A DNA stretch of 64,000 nucleotides from JBQTGK01 sp052400665 (GCA_052400665.1 JBQTGK010000017.1), one strand, 5' to 3'. Positions 23,538 to 33,765 are shown, counted from the first letter of the stretch. Notes: generated from the letters alone by a model not told the origin. Translations and numbers: made by a program.

Positions 23538-23978
23538 ATGAAAAAAATAAAAGTTGCAATTGCTTGCGATCACGCAGGCTTTAATTTTAAAAATAAATTG
23601 GTTGATTTTTTATCTGCTCAGGGATATGAGGTCAAAGATTTTGGAACAAATTCTGAAGAAAGTATGGATTATCCGGATACAGCTCATCCTTTAGCTGCTG
23701 CAGTATCAGCCAATGAATTTGACTTTGGTTTTACACTTTGCGGAAGTGGTAATGGTATTACAATGACTGCCAATAAACATCAAAAAATTAGAGCGGCCTT
23801 ATGTTGGACTACAGAAATTGCCGAATTAGCTCGATTGCATAATAATGCAAATGTATGTGGTATTCCGGCACGTTTTATTTCTTATGAACTTGTAGAAGAG
23901 ATTGCTAAGGTATTTCTTACTACTGCGTTTGAGGGGGGCAGGCATCAAAATAGAATTGATAAAATTCCTTTAAAATAA
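23538..23978 (+). CDS. rpiB: Ribose-5-phosphate isomerase B
   Basis: A 146-residue RpiB/LacAB-family isomerase. CDHAGFNFKN holds the substrate-binding Asp-His, the catalytic Cys sits in TLCGSGNGITM, and NNANVCGIPARF is the conserved later loop. It interconverts ribulose 5-phosphate and ribose 5-phosphate in the pentose phosphate pathway. Size and motifs are standard. It stands downstream of the unusual 746-bp non-coding region. Confidence 0.95.
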   Translation: MKKIKVAIACDHAGFNFKNKLVDFLSAQGYEVKDFGTNSEESMDYPDTAHPLAAAVSANEFDFGFTLCGSGNGITMTANKHQKIRAALCWTTEIAELARLHNNANVCGIPARFISYELVEEIAKVFLTTAFEGGRHQNRIDKIPLK

Positions 23979-24110
23979 TAGGCTTAGCAAGCATAAACAG
24001 AATCATAATAAATAAGGAATAAAAGAATTAAAGATGCTTTATTGGTAGTAAGAATTATTATATTTGTGCTGATTGTTAGAGTAATAAGAGAGTTTAATTA
24101 AAAGGATAAA

Positions 24111-24554
24111 ATGCTATCAAATACGTGTAAATATGCAATTCGCTCGGTTATTTATTTATCTATAAATGCTAAAGAAGGGAAGAAGATTGGAATTAAAAAA
24201 ATATCAGAAGAGTTAGAAATTCCTACTCCTTTTCTTGGTAAGATATTACAAAGTTTAGCTAGGCAAAAATTACTTACTTCAACAAAAGGACCACATGGTG
24301 GTTTCGGAATGGGTAAGGATCCATCTGAAATTACATTAATGAATATAGTTGAGATTGTTGATGGTTTGGACATGTTCGATAACTGTTTAATTGGTATACG
24401 TCCATGTAAAACAGGAACAAATAACCAACCGCCTTGTCCTGTGCACAATCAATTTAGTAGTATCAGAAAACAAATTTATGATTTGTTTAAGGGCAAAACT
24501 ATTGGACAGTTAATTACCGAAATGGATGATACTAATGAATTCATTAGTTTATAA
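24111..24554 (+). CDS. Rrf2-family iron-sulfur regulator
   Basis: A 147-residue Rrf2 protein. The winged helix is at the N-terminus (CKYAIRSVIYLSINAKEG, then IPTPFLGKILQSLARQKL), and the later half holds the three-Cys cluster site in DNCLIGIRPCKTGTNNQPPC, the spacing used for a labile 2Fe-2S cluster in IscR/NsrR-type proteins. It therefore probably senses iron-sulfur status, nitric oxide or redox state; which one cannot be told. Its stop overlaps by 6 bp the end of the convergent VanZ-like gene. Confidence 0.9.
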   Translation: MLSNTCKYAIRSVIYLSINAKEGKKIGIKKISEELEIPTPFLGKILQSLARQKLLTSTKGPHGGFGMGKDPSEITLMNIVEIVDGLDMFDNCLIGIRPCKTGTNNQPPCPVHNQFSSIRKQIYDLFKGKTIGQLITEMDDTNEFISL

Positions 24555-24977
24555 TATTTTTTTTAAAAATGATATTTTATTGAAAGGCTTGCTATTTAAT
24601 AGCAGGTCTTTTTTTATTTTTAACCAGGGATACATAAATATAGCTGTAATTCCACCAATAATATCGGCAGCTAAATCGGCATAATCGCCACTTCTATTTA
24701 TAAAAAAGTTTTGTTGAAGATATTCAATAATTGCACCATAAAAAGCAATTACCAAAAGAGAAACTATAATTCTGCTTTTTCTCTTTAATCTGGTCTGAAA
24801 ACGTAATTCGGCCAGTAGAAAAAGACCCATAACGAAAAACATTCCAAAGTGGACTATTTTATCGAAATAAGGAATTTCAAAAGCTGAAGTTTTCGGTAAA
24901 TCATCTCCAGGAACTGAGCATAAAATAAATATAATTATTGCCCATATAATATTTCTCCAAAATGGTTTAAATTTCAT
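24549..24977 (-). CDS. VanZ-like membrane protein
   Basis: A 142-residue protein from ATG 24977; the upstream start at 25025 adds 16 residues that do not fit the family. It has four membrane segments and the VanZ-type motif pattern: ILCSVPGDDLP in the first loop, DKIVHFGMFFVMG, then EYLQQNFFINRSGDYADLAADIIGG. VanZ-like proteins are widespread; apart from the teicoplanin-resistance VanZ, their function is mostly unknown. Convergent with the Rrf2 gene. Confidence 0.85.
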   Translation of the reverse strand: MKFKPFWRNIIWAIIIFILCSVPGDDLPKTSAFEIPYFDKIVHFGMFFVMGLFLLAELRFQTRLKRKSRIIVSLLVIAFYGAIIEYLQQNFFINRSGDYADLAADIIGGITAIFMYPWLKIKKDLLLNSKPFNKISFLKKIL

Positions 24978-25127
24978 TTTTATAGTTGTTTGCAGCAAAG
25001 TTAATAAGCTAATCCAACTTATCAAGTATATTTTTAGATATGGTTTTACCTAATCTTTATTGACTAGCTTATTAGATTTTTGTAACTTAAATAATGTTTA
25101 AAATTTTGTTAACTATTATTTTAATTT

Positions 25128-28100
25128 ATGAAAAATACTGCAGCAGGAGTAATGAAATTATTAAGAGAAGAAAAAATAAATACCTGGTTTGATTTAGGTC
25201 TTTTTATTGATCGTTTTAAAGAAAATAAACCCATTCCTGTTGTCGAATTTAATAAATCATATTTCGAATTTAAAAAGGATATTGGTAAGAAAGGAATGGC
25301 TTTTATAAGCTTTTATTTTTCTATTGATGGGGTAAGTATAGAAGTTGAAAAATATGCCAAAATATTTCGTCATAACTTAGGTTCTCAATTACCTATACAC
25401 TACATAAGTGGTAAATTTTATCCGGAATCGATGAAAATTATTGATGCTGATACTAAGACCTTTACGATAGAAGAAATGCAAGGTTTTGATGATTGGAGTT
25501 TGTACAAAGATTTCTTTTTTACCAAATTGAAAAGAGGTAGTGTAGAATATAATGAGCTGATCTCTAAGTTCTGGAATGAAAGTCTAACAATATGTGAAAA
25601 ACTAGCTAAATATATCGAGGATAATAATATTGGATTGTTATATCTCATAAATGTTTGCTCTAATCCTGGTAATGTTTCGAGTGCCTTAGCATGTGTCTTG
25701 GTATCCGAATATATGGGAATTCCGGTTATTAATAATAATCATGATTTTTATTGGGAAGGAGGCAATTCTGAAATAAATAAACAGGTTTATGGATTGAAAA
25801 AAGGACCTAGAGACTTCTTTTTTTTAAATTCTCATTTGGGCGAATTTTTTTCTCAATTGGAGGTTTTGTATCCCTGGGAATCCCGATCCTGGATAAATGT
25901 TAATATCAATAAAAAACAAAGTGAATATCTGGTTCATTACAAAGGGCATAATCCTGCTAATGTAACAGAAATAGGCACTGCTGTTGATACTTCTAAATAT
26001 TCAGATATTAACAAAAGAAAGAGAATTCAGGCGATGTATCAGATGGAAAAAATGCTGAGTCGTTATCATAAAAAGACATTAATTAGTTATTCGGTTAAAG
26101 ATGTATTGCAATATAAATTGGTTGATAAAAAGAATCCGGAGCCTATTTATATTGGTTACAAAACGAAGGCAATGCATAAGTTTCTGTCAGAAAATATCAT
26201 TTTTTTGCAGCCAACTCGAGTTATTTCTCGAAAAAGAATAGAGCTGGGATTTGATTTAATCCGTAAGATGCTTGAAGTTGATAGTTTAAAAGAAAAAATT
26301 AGAGAATCGGATGATTTAAAGCTTACCATTTTGATAACTGGGCCTATTCCTTTAGGCCAATATCCCTATTTTCAAAAGCTGTTAAAGCGTTTTGAAAAAC
26401 TACTTAAGGATATCGATAAAGAATTTAGAAAAAGAGTGTATTTAGGATTTTTATTTAGTGAAACCGATAAAAAACGATTTAAAGATCATTTTAAAAATCC
26501 AATAGGCATACCCGAGTTGTACAGTATTTCATCTCTTATTTTATTGCCTTCGAAAACCGAAGGAAGAGGTTTACCCATATTGGAAGCGGCTGCCGCCGGA
26601 GTACCTATCTTTTGTCGCAGATATCAACCCGAAAATGTATATGCCGAAGTTATAGGTGAACATTTACCTGAAGAAGACAGGCTTCAGGTTATAGAATTTA
26701 AAGGAAGAACTATACTAAATTCTCATGTTAATGAGATTATTGATAAAGTATTTTTTCCACATATTCATTACCGAAGTGTGAATCATAATAAAAAGGTAAT
26801 AGAGAATCGATATAGTATTACTTCTTTAAATACAGGGATCGAAAAAATCATTAAAAAACTACATTATCAGCTTAAATCAAATAAAAATAATCTACAAAAG
26901 GTAGGCGAATTTTATGAGCTATATCAGCAAAAAGTAAATTTCACTAACAATGATGTAAAAGCCTTATTAAATACTGATAACAGACATTACTTACCAGGCT
27001 ATGGAAGATTAGCTTTTATGCTTTATCTTAAATCCTTAATCGATCCAAGTAGCTTTAGAAAGGAAGAACAGGAAATAAGAGGTGCTGCCTTTTATTTTGC
27101 TAAAAAACAGGTGAACGATCACCCCGATTTTGAACAGTTAAGTTTAGAAGAGATTCATAATTTTTATAATTCTGTTGATAATTTGTTTGTAATAAGAAAT
27201 GGGGAGGTAAACATACGTCACGATCATTCATTTACCTATCGCCATAGAAATAAGAATAATTATTATTTTCATAATTATACCATTCAGGAATTATCGGGAA
27301 TGATTAACCTGTTGAAACTTGAATATTTACCTGCAAGTAATGGGCGGAAAGTAAATGGTTCCTCAAGATTTTTTTTGGATAAAAATTTAGCTCTTTCTCA
27401 GCTCACATCGAGTTCTGTTATTTCTATTGATGATAGAGAATTTTTATTCAAAAAGTTAAAACAAAATTTGCCAATGGCATATTTTCCTGGAAAATATGTA
27501 AAGTACGAATTTGAATATTTTGTATTAAATTCGGTGAAAAACCGATTGAATATTCAGATGCACGATTCTATTTCTAAAGAACTAATCAGGAATAATAAAA
27601 TTGCTAATATTTATATTTTTGCTCCTGATACAGTGCTTACAAATTGGACAAGAGCACAGGATATTCAGAACTTTATAGAATCGGGTTCCGATCAGGATCT
27701 AAAATTGTTGTACGAGGAAAAAATATTGCAAATTGTATCTATTAATTCTTTAACTGTCGGAATTCATATTCCTCAAATGGGAGAGAAGCCAATCTCAATT
27801 CTTCGATTTATAATGGAACACGATGGATATCTTATTTCTAATCGAAGAAATGCAGCTTTTATGTCGGATATTCTTAATATCGATCGTTTTCATATTGGTC
27901 GTGCAAGTACCGATTTAGAAGCAAATATTATGGGTATTTCTAAAAATACCGGATACATACAGTTCGTGCCTGCAGGAGTTCGAACAAGTCTGGCTTATCC
28001 TACGCCAATTCAAACACCAAAGAATTTCTCTGACCTTTTACATTCAAATCAGTTTAAAACTTTGTGTGATAAATATGGAGAAAAAGAGGTTTACAGAATA

Positions 28101-29288
28101 ATACGTGAAGATGCAGAAAAAAATGGTTCTCCTTTACAATTGGTTTTGGATAAACTTTCTGATTTGAAACAGGAAGATTCTGATGTGGAATATTCTTATG
28201 TTAGTGGAGTATATCAGGACAAAAATCCATGGAATGGAGTGTTGGCTAAAGCAAAAATAAGTACAGATACCGAAAGTTGGAAATTTGCTACTTTAAGTGC
28301 ACTTAAAACAAAAACAGTAATTCATTTTGTAAAAGATTTTGAAGCTGATAACAATTGTAAAGTGAAAATAGCCTGGAATGGAGGATATATTTTAAATCCC
28401 GAACTGGTAGGTAAATTGGGAATTTCAGAATCGTATATCGGTTCTCCTTTAGGTTTACTAATATCCAATGGAGAAACATTAAGCGCTCCCTTATTTAATA
28501 AGCCTGCTTTACTCATTTATAAATCGGGTAAACTGGATATTTCAAGAGTAAATTGCAACAAAGGAATAAAAGTAAGAATAGGAGATATTATTTTAACTTT
28601 TGATTCTAAAAATTATAACAAATGGAGTTCTAGCGAACTATCTTATTTCGATTTAATGTATGAGAAGAAAGATATACAAGCTAAAAATTGTATTATTTAT
28701 CGATTGGCAGGCAATACCTTAAAAGAAATTATACATGGAAAAGAATCGGTTCGACAGATTCCGGTGGGTTTAACATTGTGTATTCCAATATCTGTATTTC
28801 AAAATAGTATTGCTAAAATAGGCGATAAGCTAAAAATTGATATCATTGGATTAGAAAACGTACTGCATGCTGTGGAAGCTGGTCCGATGTTATTAGATGA
28901 AGGAAAACAGTGTTTAAATATGGAAATTGAAGGTTGGAAAAAGCAAAATTCAATAAAGACACAAGCGGCGCGTTTAGATTATACGGATATGAGAGGACCT
29001 AAAATTGCGCTAGGAATAGATCATAATGGAGATTTATATGTTTTAACCATTAATGGTAGAATAAGAGAATCGGTAGGAGCCACACATTTTGATATGGCGG
29101 CAATATTGGAAAAATACAATATTCAAAAAGCTATGGGGTTCGATCCGGGTGGAAGTTCTACTCTTGTGGTGAATGGAGAAAACTTAAATATATCGCCTTA
29201 TAACTCAAAATACGAGCAAAATAATTTCTCTTTACCTCCCGAGCCTCGTGCTGTTTCTAATGCTGTAATTGGTTATAAAAAGGACTAG
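25128..29288 (+). CDS. Giant glycosyltransferase fused to a phosphodiester glycosidase (NAGPA) domain
   Basis: A 1386-residue, apparently cytosolic protein. Residues about 1-600 form a GT-B glycosyltransferase: an N-terminal Rossmann-like part (MGIPVINNNHDFYWEGGN), and a GT4-type C-terminal part with LQPTRVISRKRIELGFDLI and the nucleotide-sugar-binding LLPSKTEGRGLPILEAAAAG. A middle region of about 600-1000 is unrecognised. The C-terminus (about 1030-1386) is a phosphodiester glycosidase domain (NAGPA, PF09992 type): AWNGGYI, VEAGPMLLDEG, GPKIALGIDHNG, MGFDPGGSSTLVVNG and PRAVSNAV. A sugar transferase and an enzyme that cleaves sugar-phosphodiesters in one chain is an unusual pairing; it may build and edit a phosphodiester-linked glycan. 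No signal peptide was seen. No operon partner lies beside it. Confidence 0.8.
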   Translation: MKNTAAGVMKLLREEKINTWFDLGLFIDRFKENKPIPVVEFNKSYFEFKKDIGKKGMAFISFYFSIDGVSIEVEKYAKIFRHNLGSQLPIHYISGKFYPESMKIIDADTKTFTIEEMQGFDDWSLYKDFFFTKLKRGSVEYNELISKFWNESLTICEKLAKYIEDNNIGLLYLINVCSNPGNVSSALACVLVSEYMGIPVINNNHDFYWEGGNSEINKQVYGLKKGPRDFFFLNSHLGEFFSQLEVLYPWESRSWINVNINKKQSEYLVHYKGHNPANVTEIGTAVDTSKYSDINKRKRIQAMYQMEKMLSRYHKKTLISYSVKDVLQYKLVDKKNPEPIYIGYKTKAMHKFLSENIIFLQPTRVISRKRIELGFDLIRKMLEVDSLKEKIRESDDLKLTILITGPIPLGQYPYFQKLLKRFEKLLKDIDKEFRKRVYLGFLFSETDKKRFKDHFKNPIGIPELYSISSLILLPSKTEGRGLPILEAAAAGVPIFCRRYQPENVYAEVIGEHLPEEDRLQVIEFKGRTILNSHVNEIIDKVFFPHIHYRSVNHNKKVIENRYSITSLNTGIEKIIKKLHYQLKSNKNNLQKVGEFYELYQQKVNFTNNDVKALLNTDNRHYLPGYGRLAFMLYLKSLIDPSSFRKEEQEIRGAAFYFAKKQVNDHPDFEQLSLEEIHNFYNSVDNLFVIRNGEVNIRHDHSFTYRHRNKNNYYFHNYTIQELSGMINLLKLEYLPASNGRKVNGSSRFFLDKNLALSQLTSSSVISIDDREFLFKKLKQNLPMAYFPGKYVKYEFEYFVLNSVKNRLNIQMHDSISKELIRNNKIANIYIFAPDTVLTNWTRAQDIQNFIESGSDQDLKLLYEEKILQIVSINSLTVGIHIPQMGEKPISILRFIMEHDGYLISNRRNAAFMSDILNIDRFHIGRASTDLEANIMGISKNTGYIQFVPAGVRTSLAYPTPIQTPKNFSDLLHSNQFKTLCDKYGEKEVYRIIREDAEKNGSPLQLVLDKLSDLKQEDSDVEYSYVSGVYQDKNPWNGVLAKAKISTDTESWKFATLSALKTKTVIHFVKDFEADNNCKVKIAWNGGYILNPELVGKLGISESYIGSPLGLLISNGETLSAPLFNKPALLIYKSGKLDISRVNCNKGIKVRIGDIILTFDSKNYNKWSSSELSYFDLMYEKKDIQAKNCIIYRLAGNTLKEIIHGKESVRQIPVGLTLCIPISVFQNSIAKIGDKLKIDIIGLENVLHAVEAGPMLLDEGKQCLNMEIEGWKKQNSIKTQAARLDYTDMRGPKIALGIDHNGDLYVLTINGRIRESVGATHFDMAAILEKYNIQKAMGFDPGGSSTLVVNGENLNISPYNSKYEQNNFSLPPEPRAVSNAVIGYKKD

Positions 29289-29309
29289 ATAGTTTACAAA
29301 ATTAATATA

Positions 29310-30029
29310 TTAGTATTTCCTTAAGCTTCCGAGAAAGGAAATATCGCTGGTAACTTTAGGATCACCCTTATATTTTACCGATCCAATACCCGAGATATTT
29401 ACTCTTAATTCTTCTTCTACATGTACTTTTCCGCTTCCAACACCACTTATGTCAATATTGGCTTTATTTGCTATTAAATCAATAGCATTTACACTTCCGG
29501 CACCCGAAATATCAATCTGCATTTCATGCGCTTTACCAGCTAGTTTTATGGTAGAAGCGCCGCTGTTATCTATCGATAAACGATTGGCCGATAAGTTTAA
29601 ATTAGCAGATGAAGCTCCATTTATTTCAATATCTAATTTATCGAAACGCAATGATTGATCGCTTTTAAGAGAAATTGCTCCATTGGCTTTTATTCCACTT
29701 AAATGTTTAAATCCGATGTAAAGTTTAAGTTCTTTTGATTTATAAATCGATTTTTCGGTACTGATATATAAAACATCATTTTTCACTTTACTTTTAATTA
29801 TTTCCAGAAGGTTTTCGTCGGCAACAATTTTTAAGCTGTAATCTTCGTCTTGCGACAGATAAATAGTAAATGCACCATTAATTTTTATGTTTTCGAAATT
29901 GTTAATCTCACGATTTTCAGATTTTACGTTTCCATTTCCTTTAATTCCATCTGCTTTAAGCGGATTTACAATTAAAAAACTAAACAGTAGAATTAAAATT
30001 GGCGATATCATTTTCTTTAAACTTCTCAT
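29310..30029 (-). CDS. GIN-domain (DUF2807) exported protein
   Basis: A 239-residue protein with a signal peptide (MRSLKKMISPILILLFSFLI) and a repetitive beta-helix of the head-GIN/DUF2807 type: INNFENIKINGAFTIYLSQ at the start, then turns such as LSGIKANGAISL, LDIEINGASSANL, IDNSGASTIKL and MQIDISGAGSVNA. Each turn carries an NGA/SGA step, typical for this fold. Such proteins are abundant in Bacteroidota envelopes, and their role is unknown. It converges on the glycosyltransferase fusion gene. Confidence 0.88.
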   Translation of the reverse strand: MRSLKKMISPILILLFSFLIVNPLKADGIKGNGNVKSENREINNFENIKINGAFTIYLSQDEDYSLKIVADENLLEIIKSKVKNDVLYISTEKSIYKSKELKLYIGFKHLSGIKANGAISLKSDQSLRFDKLDIEINGASSANLNLSANRLSIDNSGASTIKLAGKAHEMQIDISGAGSVNAIDLIANKANIDISGVGSGKVHVEEELRVNISGIGSVKYKGDPKVTSDISFLGSLRKY

Positions 30030-30150
30030 CCGGTTTATATTTTATGAAACTCTGTTCGATTATTTATTGTTATCTGTTTAAAAGACGTATGATATAATGA
30101 ATCGTTGCATAATTGGTGGAAATAATATTTTTATTGAGAGGTATAGGGAC

Positions 30151-30182
30151 AAAAAAACCGTATCACAGAAGTAATACGGTTT
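30151..30182 (-). terminator. asnS terminator
   Basis: On the minus strand AAACCGTAT (30182-30174) pairs with ATACGGTTT (30163-30155), followed by TTTT. It lies 28 bp after the asnS stop. Confidence 0.8.
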
Positions 30183-30209
30183 ATATTTAGTTAAGAATTT
30201 ATATCATCT

Positions 30210-31655
30210 TTAAAATTCAGCATTATTTGGTGTTCTTGGAAAAGGAATTACGTCGCGAATATTACCCATTCCGGTAACAAATAACATCATTCGTTCAAAG
30301 CCTAAACCAAAACCAGCGTGAGTTGCAGATCCAAAACGGCGAGTATCTAAATACCAATCCATTTCTTCTGCAGGAACATTCATTTCTTTCATACGAGTAG
30401 TCAGTTTCTCTAAACTTTCTTCACGTTGAGATCCTCCAACAATTTCACCAATTCCCGGGAATAAAATATCCATGGCGGCAACTGTTTTTCCATCCTCATT
30501 TTGTTTCATATAAAATGCTTTGATATCCTTAGGATAATCAATAAGGATTACTGGTTTTTTGAATTTTTTCTCTACCAAATATCTTTCGTGCTCCGATTGT
30601 AGATCAGCTCCCCAACCTTCAATCACATATTGAAATTTTTTCTTTTTATTTGGCTTAGAGTTGCGAAGAATATCAATAGCTTCGGTATAAGTTAAGCGAA
30701 CAAAATCGTTTTCCAATACAAATCTCAATTTCTCGATTAGCTCCATTTGGCGATCTTCTGCTTTTAAGCCTTTTTCTTCTTCCTGTAAACGCTTGCTTAA
30801 GAATTGAAGATCTTCCATACAGTTATCTAAAGCATATTTAATCATATACTTTAAAAATTCTTCGGCCAAATCCATATTATCAATAATATCATAAAAAGCC
30901 ATTTCAGGTTCTATCATCCAAAACTCAGCCAAGTGACGAGTTGTATTCGAATTTTCGGCACGGAAAGTAGGACCAAAAGTGTAAATTTCACCCAAAGCCA
31001 TAGCTCCCAATTCACCTTCTAACTGTCCCGATACGGTTAGGTTGGTTTCTTTTCCGAAGAAATCTTCTTTATAGTTAATTGTTCCATCCTCGTTTAAAGG
31101 TGGATTTTTAGGATCAAGTGTTGAGACTCTAAACATTTCGCCAGCACCTTCGGCATCCGATCCGGTAATTAGTGGTGTATGCATATAAAAGAATCCTTTT
31201 TTGTTGAAGAATTCGTGAACAGCATAAGCCATTGCATGACGGATACGAAATACAGCACTAAAAGTGTTGGTACGAAAACGCAGGTGAGCCTTTTCTCTTA
31301 AGAACTCTAAAGAGTGTTTTTTAGGCTGTAGCGGATACTTATCAGGATCAGCAACACCTAACACTTCAATACTTTTTGCAGCAATCTCAACCGATTGTCC
31401 GCTACCTTGCGATTCAATTACTTCTCCAACAACAGAAATTGCTGCTCCGGTTGTAATTTTTTTAAGTAAGTCCTCATTAAAATTAAGAACATCAACAACA
31501 ATCTGAAGATTTTGAATAGTAGAACCATCATTTAAAGCCACGAAATTAATTTGCTTATTACCGCGCTTTGTTCTTACCCACCCTTTCACATTCACTGTAC
31601 TGCCAATCTCGTTCGAAATCAACAATTCTTTGATCTTAATTCTTTTCTGTTCCAT
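30210..31655 (-). CDS. asnS: Asparagine-tRNA ligase
   Basis: A 481-residue class IIb synthetase. An N-terminal OB-fold anticodon domain (NVKGWVRTKRGNKQINFVAL) is followed by the catalytic core: motif 1 near the FNKKGFFYMHTPLITGSDAE stretch, motif 2 with TFRAENSNTTRHLAEFWMIE, and motif 3 GLGFERMMLFVTGMGNIRDV. The Asn-type ending PFPRTPNNAEF separates it from aspartyl-tRNA ligase. It charges tRNA-Asn directly, so the organism need not rely on transamidation for asparagine. Confidence 0.97.
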   Translation of the reverse strand: MEQKRIKIKELLISNEIGSTVNVKGWVRTKRGNKQINFVALNDGSTIQNLQIVVDVLNFNEDLLKKITTGAAISVVGEVIESQGSGQSVEIAAKSIEVLGVADPDKYPLQPKKHSLEFLREKAHLRFRTNTFSAVFRIRHAMAYAVHEFFNKKGFFYMHTPLITGSDAEGAGEMFRVSTLDPKNPPLNEDGTINYKEDFFGKETNLTVSGQLEGELGAMALGEIYTFGPTFRAENSNTTRHLAEFWMIEPEMAFYDIIDNMDLAEEFLKYMIKYALDNCMEDLQFLSKRLQEEEKGLKAEDRQMELIEKLRFVLENDFVRLTYTEAIDILRNSKPNKKKKFQYVIEGWGADLQSEHERYLVEKKFKKPVILIDYPKDIKAFYMKQNEDGKTVAAMDILFPGIGEIVGGSQREESLEKLTTRMKEMNVPAEEMDWYLDTRRFGSATHAGFGLGFERMMLFVTGMGNIRDVIPFPRTPNNAEF

Positions 31656-32052
31656 TTTAACTAATACTTAATGAGATGTTTTAGCTAGCAGCAACGAGCT
31701 GTTAGCTCTTAGCTATTCCCATATTTAAATAAGAATAACACATTCTAAATATTTCTATATATGAACGATTATGTATCAAAAAAACACTTTATACAAAATC
31801 GAATTACAAAAATATAAAAATTGACTGCAATACAGTTAAGTAGAAGCTAATTAATTGAAAAATTAGTGCTTAAAGTCTTTATCGTTATCAGGAATAAAGG
31901 GTGATTGTATTACAAATACGACTTATTAAATATTTTTTTCAAGATTTAATTTGTAAGAATAAGATATTGATTCACAATAGTTAAAGAGTATTTGTCTAAA
32001 GAATCATAATTCGTAGTTTACGATTTTTTAACAAGATTATTATCTTTAGCCC
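31656..32052. other. Divergent intergenic region between asnS and acyl-CoA ligase
   Basis: An AT-rich 397-bp stretch. It holds one half of the ECF-type element, GGAATAAAGGG at 31891-31901, but no GAGGGTTACC partner at the required distance. A small GC-containing hairpin-prone stretch lies near 31682-31715. No gene was seen. Confidence 0.4.
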
Positions 32053-33729
32053 ATGCATAAATCTAGTAAATCAATGATTCAAAATAAGTTAGTAAACGCA
32101 TTACAAGAATCGATACAAAAAAATCGTGATCTTTCGGCTTTTAGTAATTATCAAAAAGATACCATTACTTACGCCGAAGTTGCTCAGCGTATTCATTGGA
32201 TGCACATTTTCTTTAAAGAACTTGGCATTAAAAAAGGAGATAAAATTGCAGTTATAGGCCGAAATTTAAGTAATTGGGGAGTTACGTATCTGGGAGCTGT
32301 TACTTATGGTGCGGTGATAGTACCTATATTACCCGATTTTAATTCCAGCGATATTCATCACATAATAAATCATTCTGAGTCGAAAATATTATTTGCCACC
32401 GAAAATCTTTTTAATAAAATTGATGATTCGAAAGCAGAAAAGCTTAAAGGAATTATTTCTTTGGGTAATTTAGAAATACTTTGTGCTGCCAGCGATAAAT
32501 TTGAAAAAGCATTTAAAATTTCAAAGCAAATAGCAGAAGAAAAGCCGGTAGATATCGATAATTTAAAGTTTGCAGATCCTAAGGAAGATGATATTGCAGT
32601 CCTTTCTTATACATCAGGAACTTCTGGTTTCTCGAAAGGAGTTATGCTGCCCTATAAATCTTTGTATTCGAATGTGAAAATTGGTTTCGATTATATCGAT
32701 TTAAAAGCACAAGATAAGATTGTATCCTTTTTGCCACTGGCTCATGTATTTGGGTGTATGTTCGAATTTTTAACCGAGTTTTGCTGTGGTTGCCATGTTG
32801 TATTTTTATCGAGAGTTCCTACTCCTCAGATTATTACGAAGGCTTTTATGGATGTTAAACCGCGCCTTATTTGTGTAGTTCCTCTTATTATGGAGAAAAT
32901 CTATAAAAAGAGAATTTTACCTGTTTTAGAAAGTCGTAGAGTAAAATTAATGCTAAAAATTCCTTTACTGGAACGAAAAATCCATAAAAAAATTCGAAAT
33001 ACATTAATTGATACTTTTGGTGGCAATTTTATAGAAGTTATTATTGGTGGAGCTGCTTTAAATAAAGAGGTAGAAGATTTTTTGAAAAAAATAGAGTTTC
33101 CTTTTACAGTAGGATATGGAATGACAGAATGTGGTCCACTAATTAGCTATAGTTCCAATAAAGAGTTTCGATCACACTCATGCGGAAAAGTTGTTGATCG
33201 CATGCAGGTGCGTATTAATTCGGATGATCCATATAACACAGTAGGCGAAATTCAGGTAAAAGGTAATAACGTAATGAAAGGTTATTATAAAAATTCTGAA
33301 GCAACAGCTGAGTGCTTAAGTAAAGACGGTTGGCTGGGAACAGGAGATTTAGGTGTGATAGATAAAGACAATACAATTTATATTAAAGGAAGAAGTAAAA
33401 ATATGCTTTTGGGTCCATCGGGACAAAATATTTATCCCGAAGAAATTGAGGCAAGCCTAAATAATATGCCTTTTATACAGGAATCGATCGTTACCGACGA
33501 TAAAGATCATAAACTAATTGCATTAATTTATCCCGATTATGAGGCATGTGATGCCGAAGGTTTAGATAAAGAAGAAATTGAACATGCAATAAATAAAGAC
33601 AAGCAAATTATTAATAAAGGGCTTCCTGCATTTATGAAAATTTCGAGAGTAGTTCTCTTTCCCGAAGAGTTTAAGAAAACACCCAAACGAAATATTAAAA
33701 GATATTTGTACACAAATTTGTACCACTAA
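32053..33729 (+). CDS. Long-chain acyl-CoA ligase (AMP-binding)
   Basis: A 558-residue ANL-superfamily enzyme. The AMP-binding P-loop-like motif is AVLSYTSGTSGFSKGVM, followed by VGYGMTECGPLISY and the GDLGVIDKDNTIYIKGRSKN hinge and TGD-type motif. The C-terminal catalytic Lys region (KKTPKRNIKRYLY-type ending) is present. It activates fatty acids with ATP and CoA. Its closest type appears to be the FadD-like ligases used for fatty acid uptake and lipid synthesis. It is monocistronic, closed by a hairpin. Confidence 0.9.
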   Translation: MHKSSKSMIQNKLVNALQESIQKNRDLSAFSNYQKDTITYAEVAQRIHWMHIFFKELGIKKGDKIAVIGRNLSNWGVTYLGAVTYGAVIVPILPDFNSSDIHHIINHSESKILFATENLFNKIDDSKAEKLKGIISLGNLEILCAASDKFEKAFKISKQIAEEKPVDIDNLKFADPKEDDIAVLSYTSGTSGFSKGVMLPYKSLYSNVKIGFDYIDLKAQDKIVSFLPLAHVFGCMFEFLTEFCCGCHVVFLSRVPTPQIITKAFMDVKPRLICVVPLIMEKIYKKRILPVLESRRVKLMLKIPLLERKIHKKIRNTLIDTFGGNFIEVIIGGAALNKEVEDFLKKIEFPFTVGYGMTECGPLISYSSNKEFRSHSCGKVVDRMQVRINSDDPYNTVGEIQVKGNNVMKGYYKNSEATAECLSKDGWLGTGDLGVIDKDNTIYIKGRSKNMLLGPSGQNIYPEEIEASLNNMPFIQESIVTDDKDHKLIALIYPDYEACDAEGLDKEEIEHAINKDKQIINKGLPAFMKISRVVLFPEEFKKTPKRNIKRYLYTNLYH

Positions 33730-33736
33730 TCAATAT

Positions 33737-33765
33737 AAGCCGATCAGTTTTGATCGGCTTAATTT
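33737..33765. terminator. Terminator after acyl-CoA ligase
   Basis: AAGCCGATCA (33737-33746) and TGATCGGCTT (33751-33760) form a perfect 10-bp stem with a 4-nt loop followed by AATTTTTG. It overlaps the end of the convergent hypothetical gene. Confidence 0.8.

Noticed and set aside
31891..31901. A lone GGAATAAAGGG upstream of the acyl-CoA ligase gene, like the second half of the ECF-type element
   Set aside because: No GAGGGTTACC at the required 14-nt distance; treated as chance or a relic.
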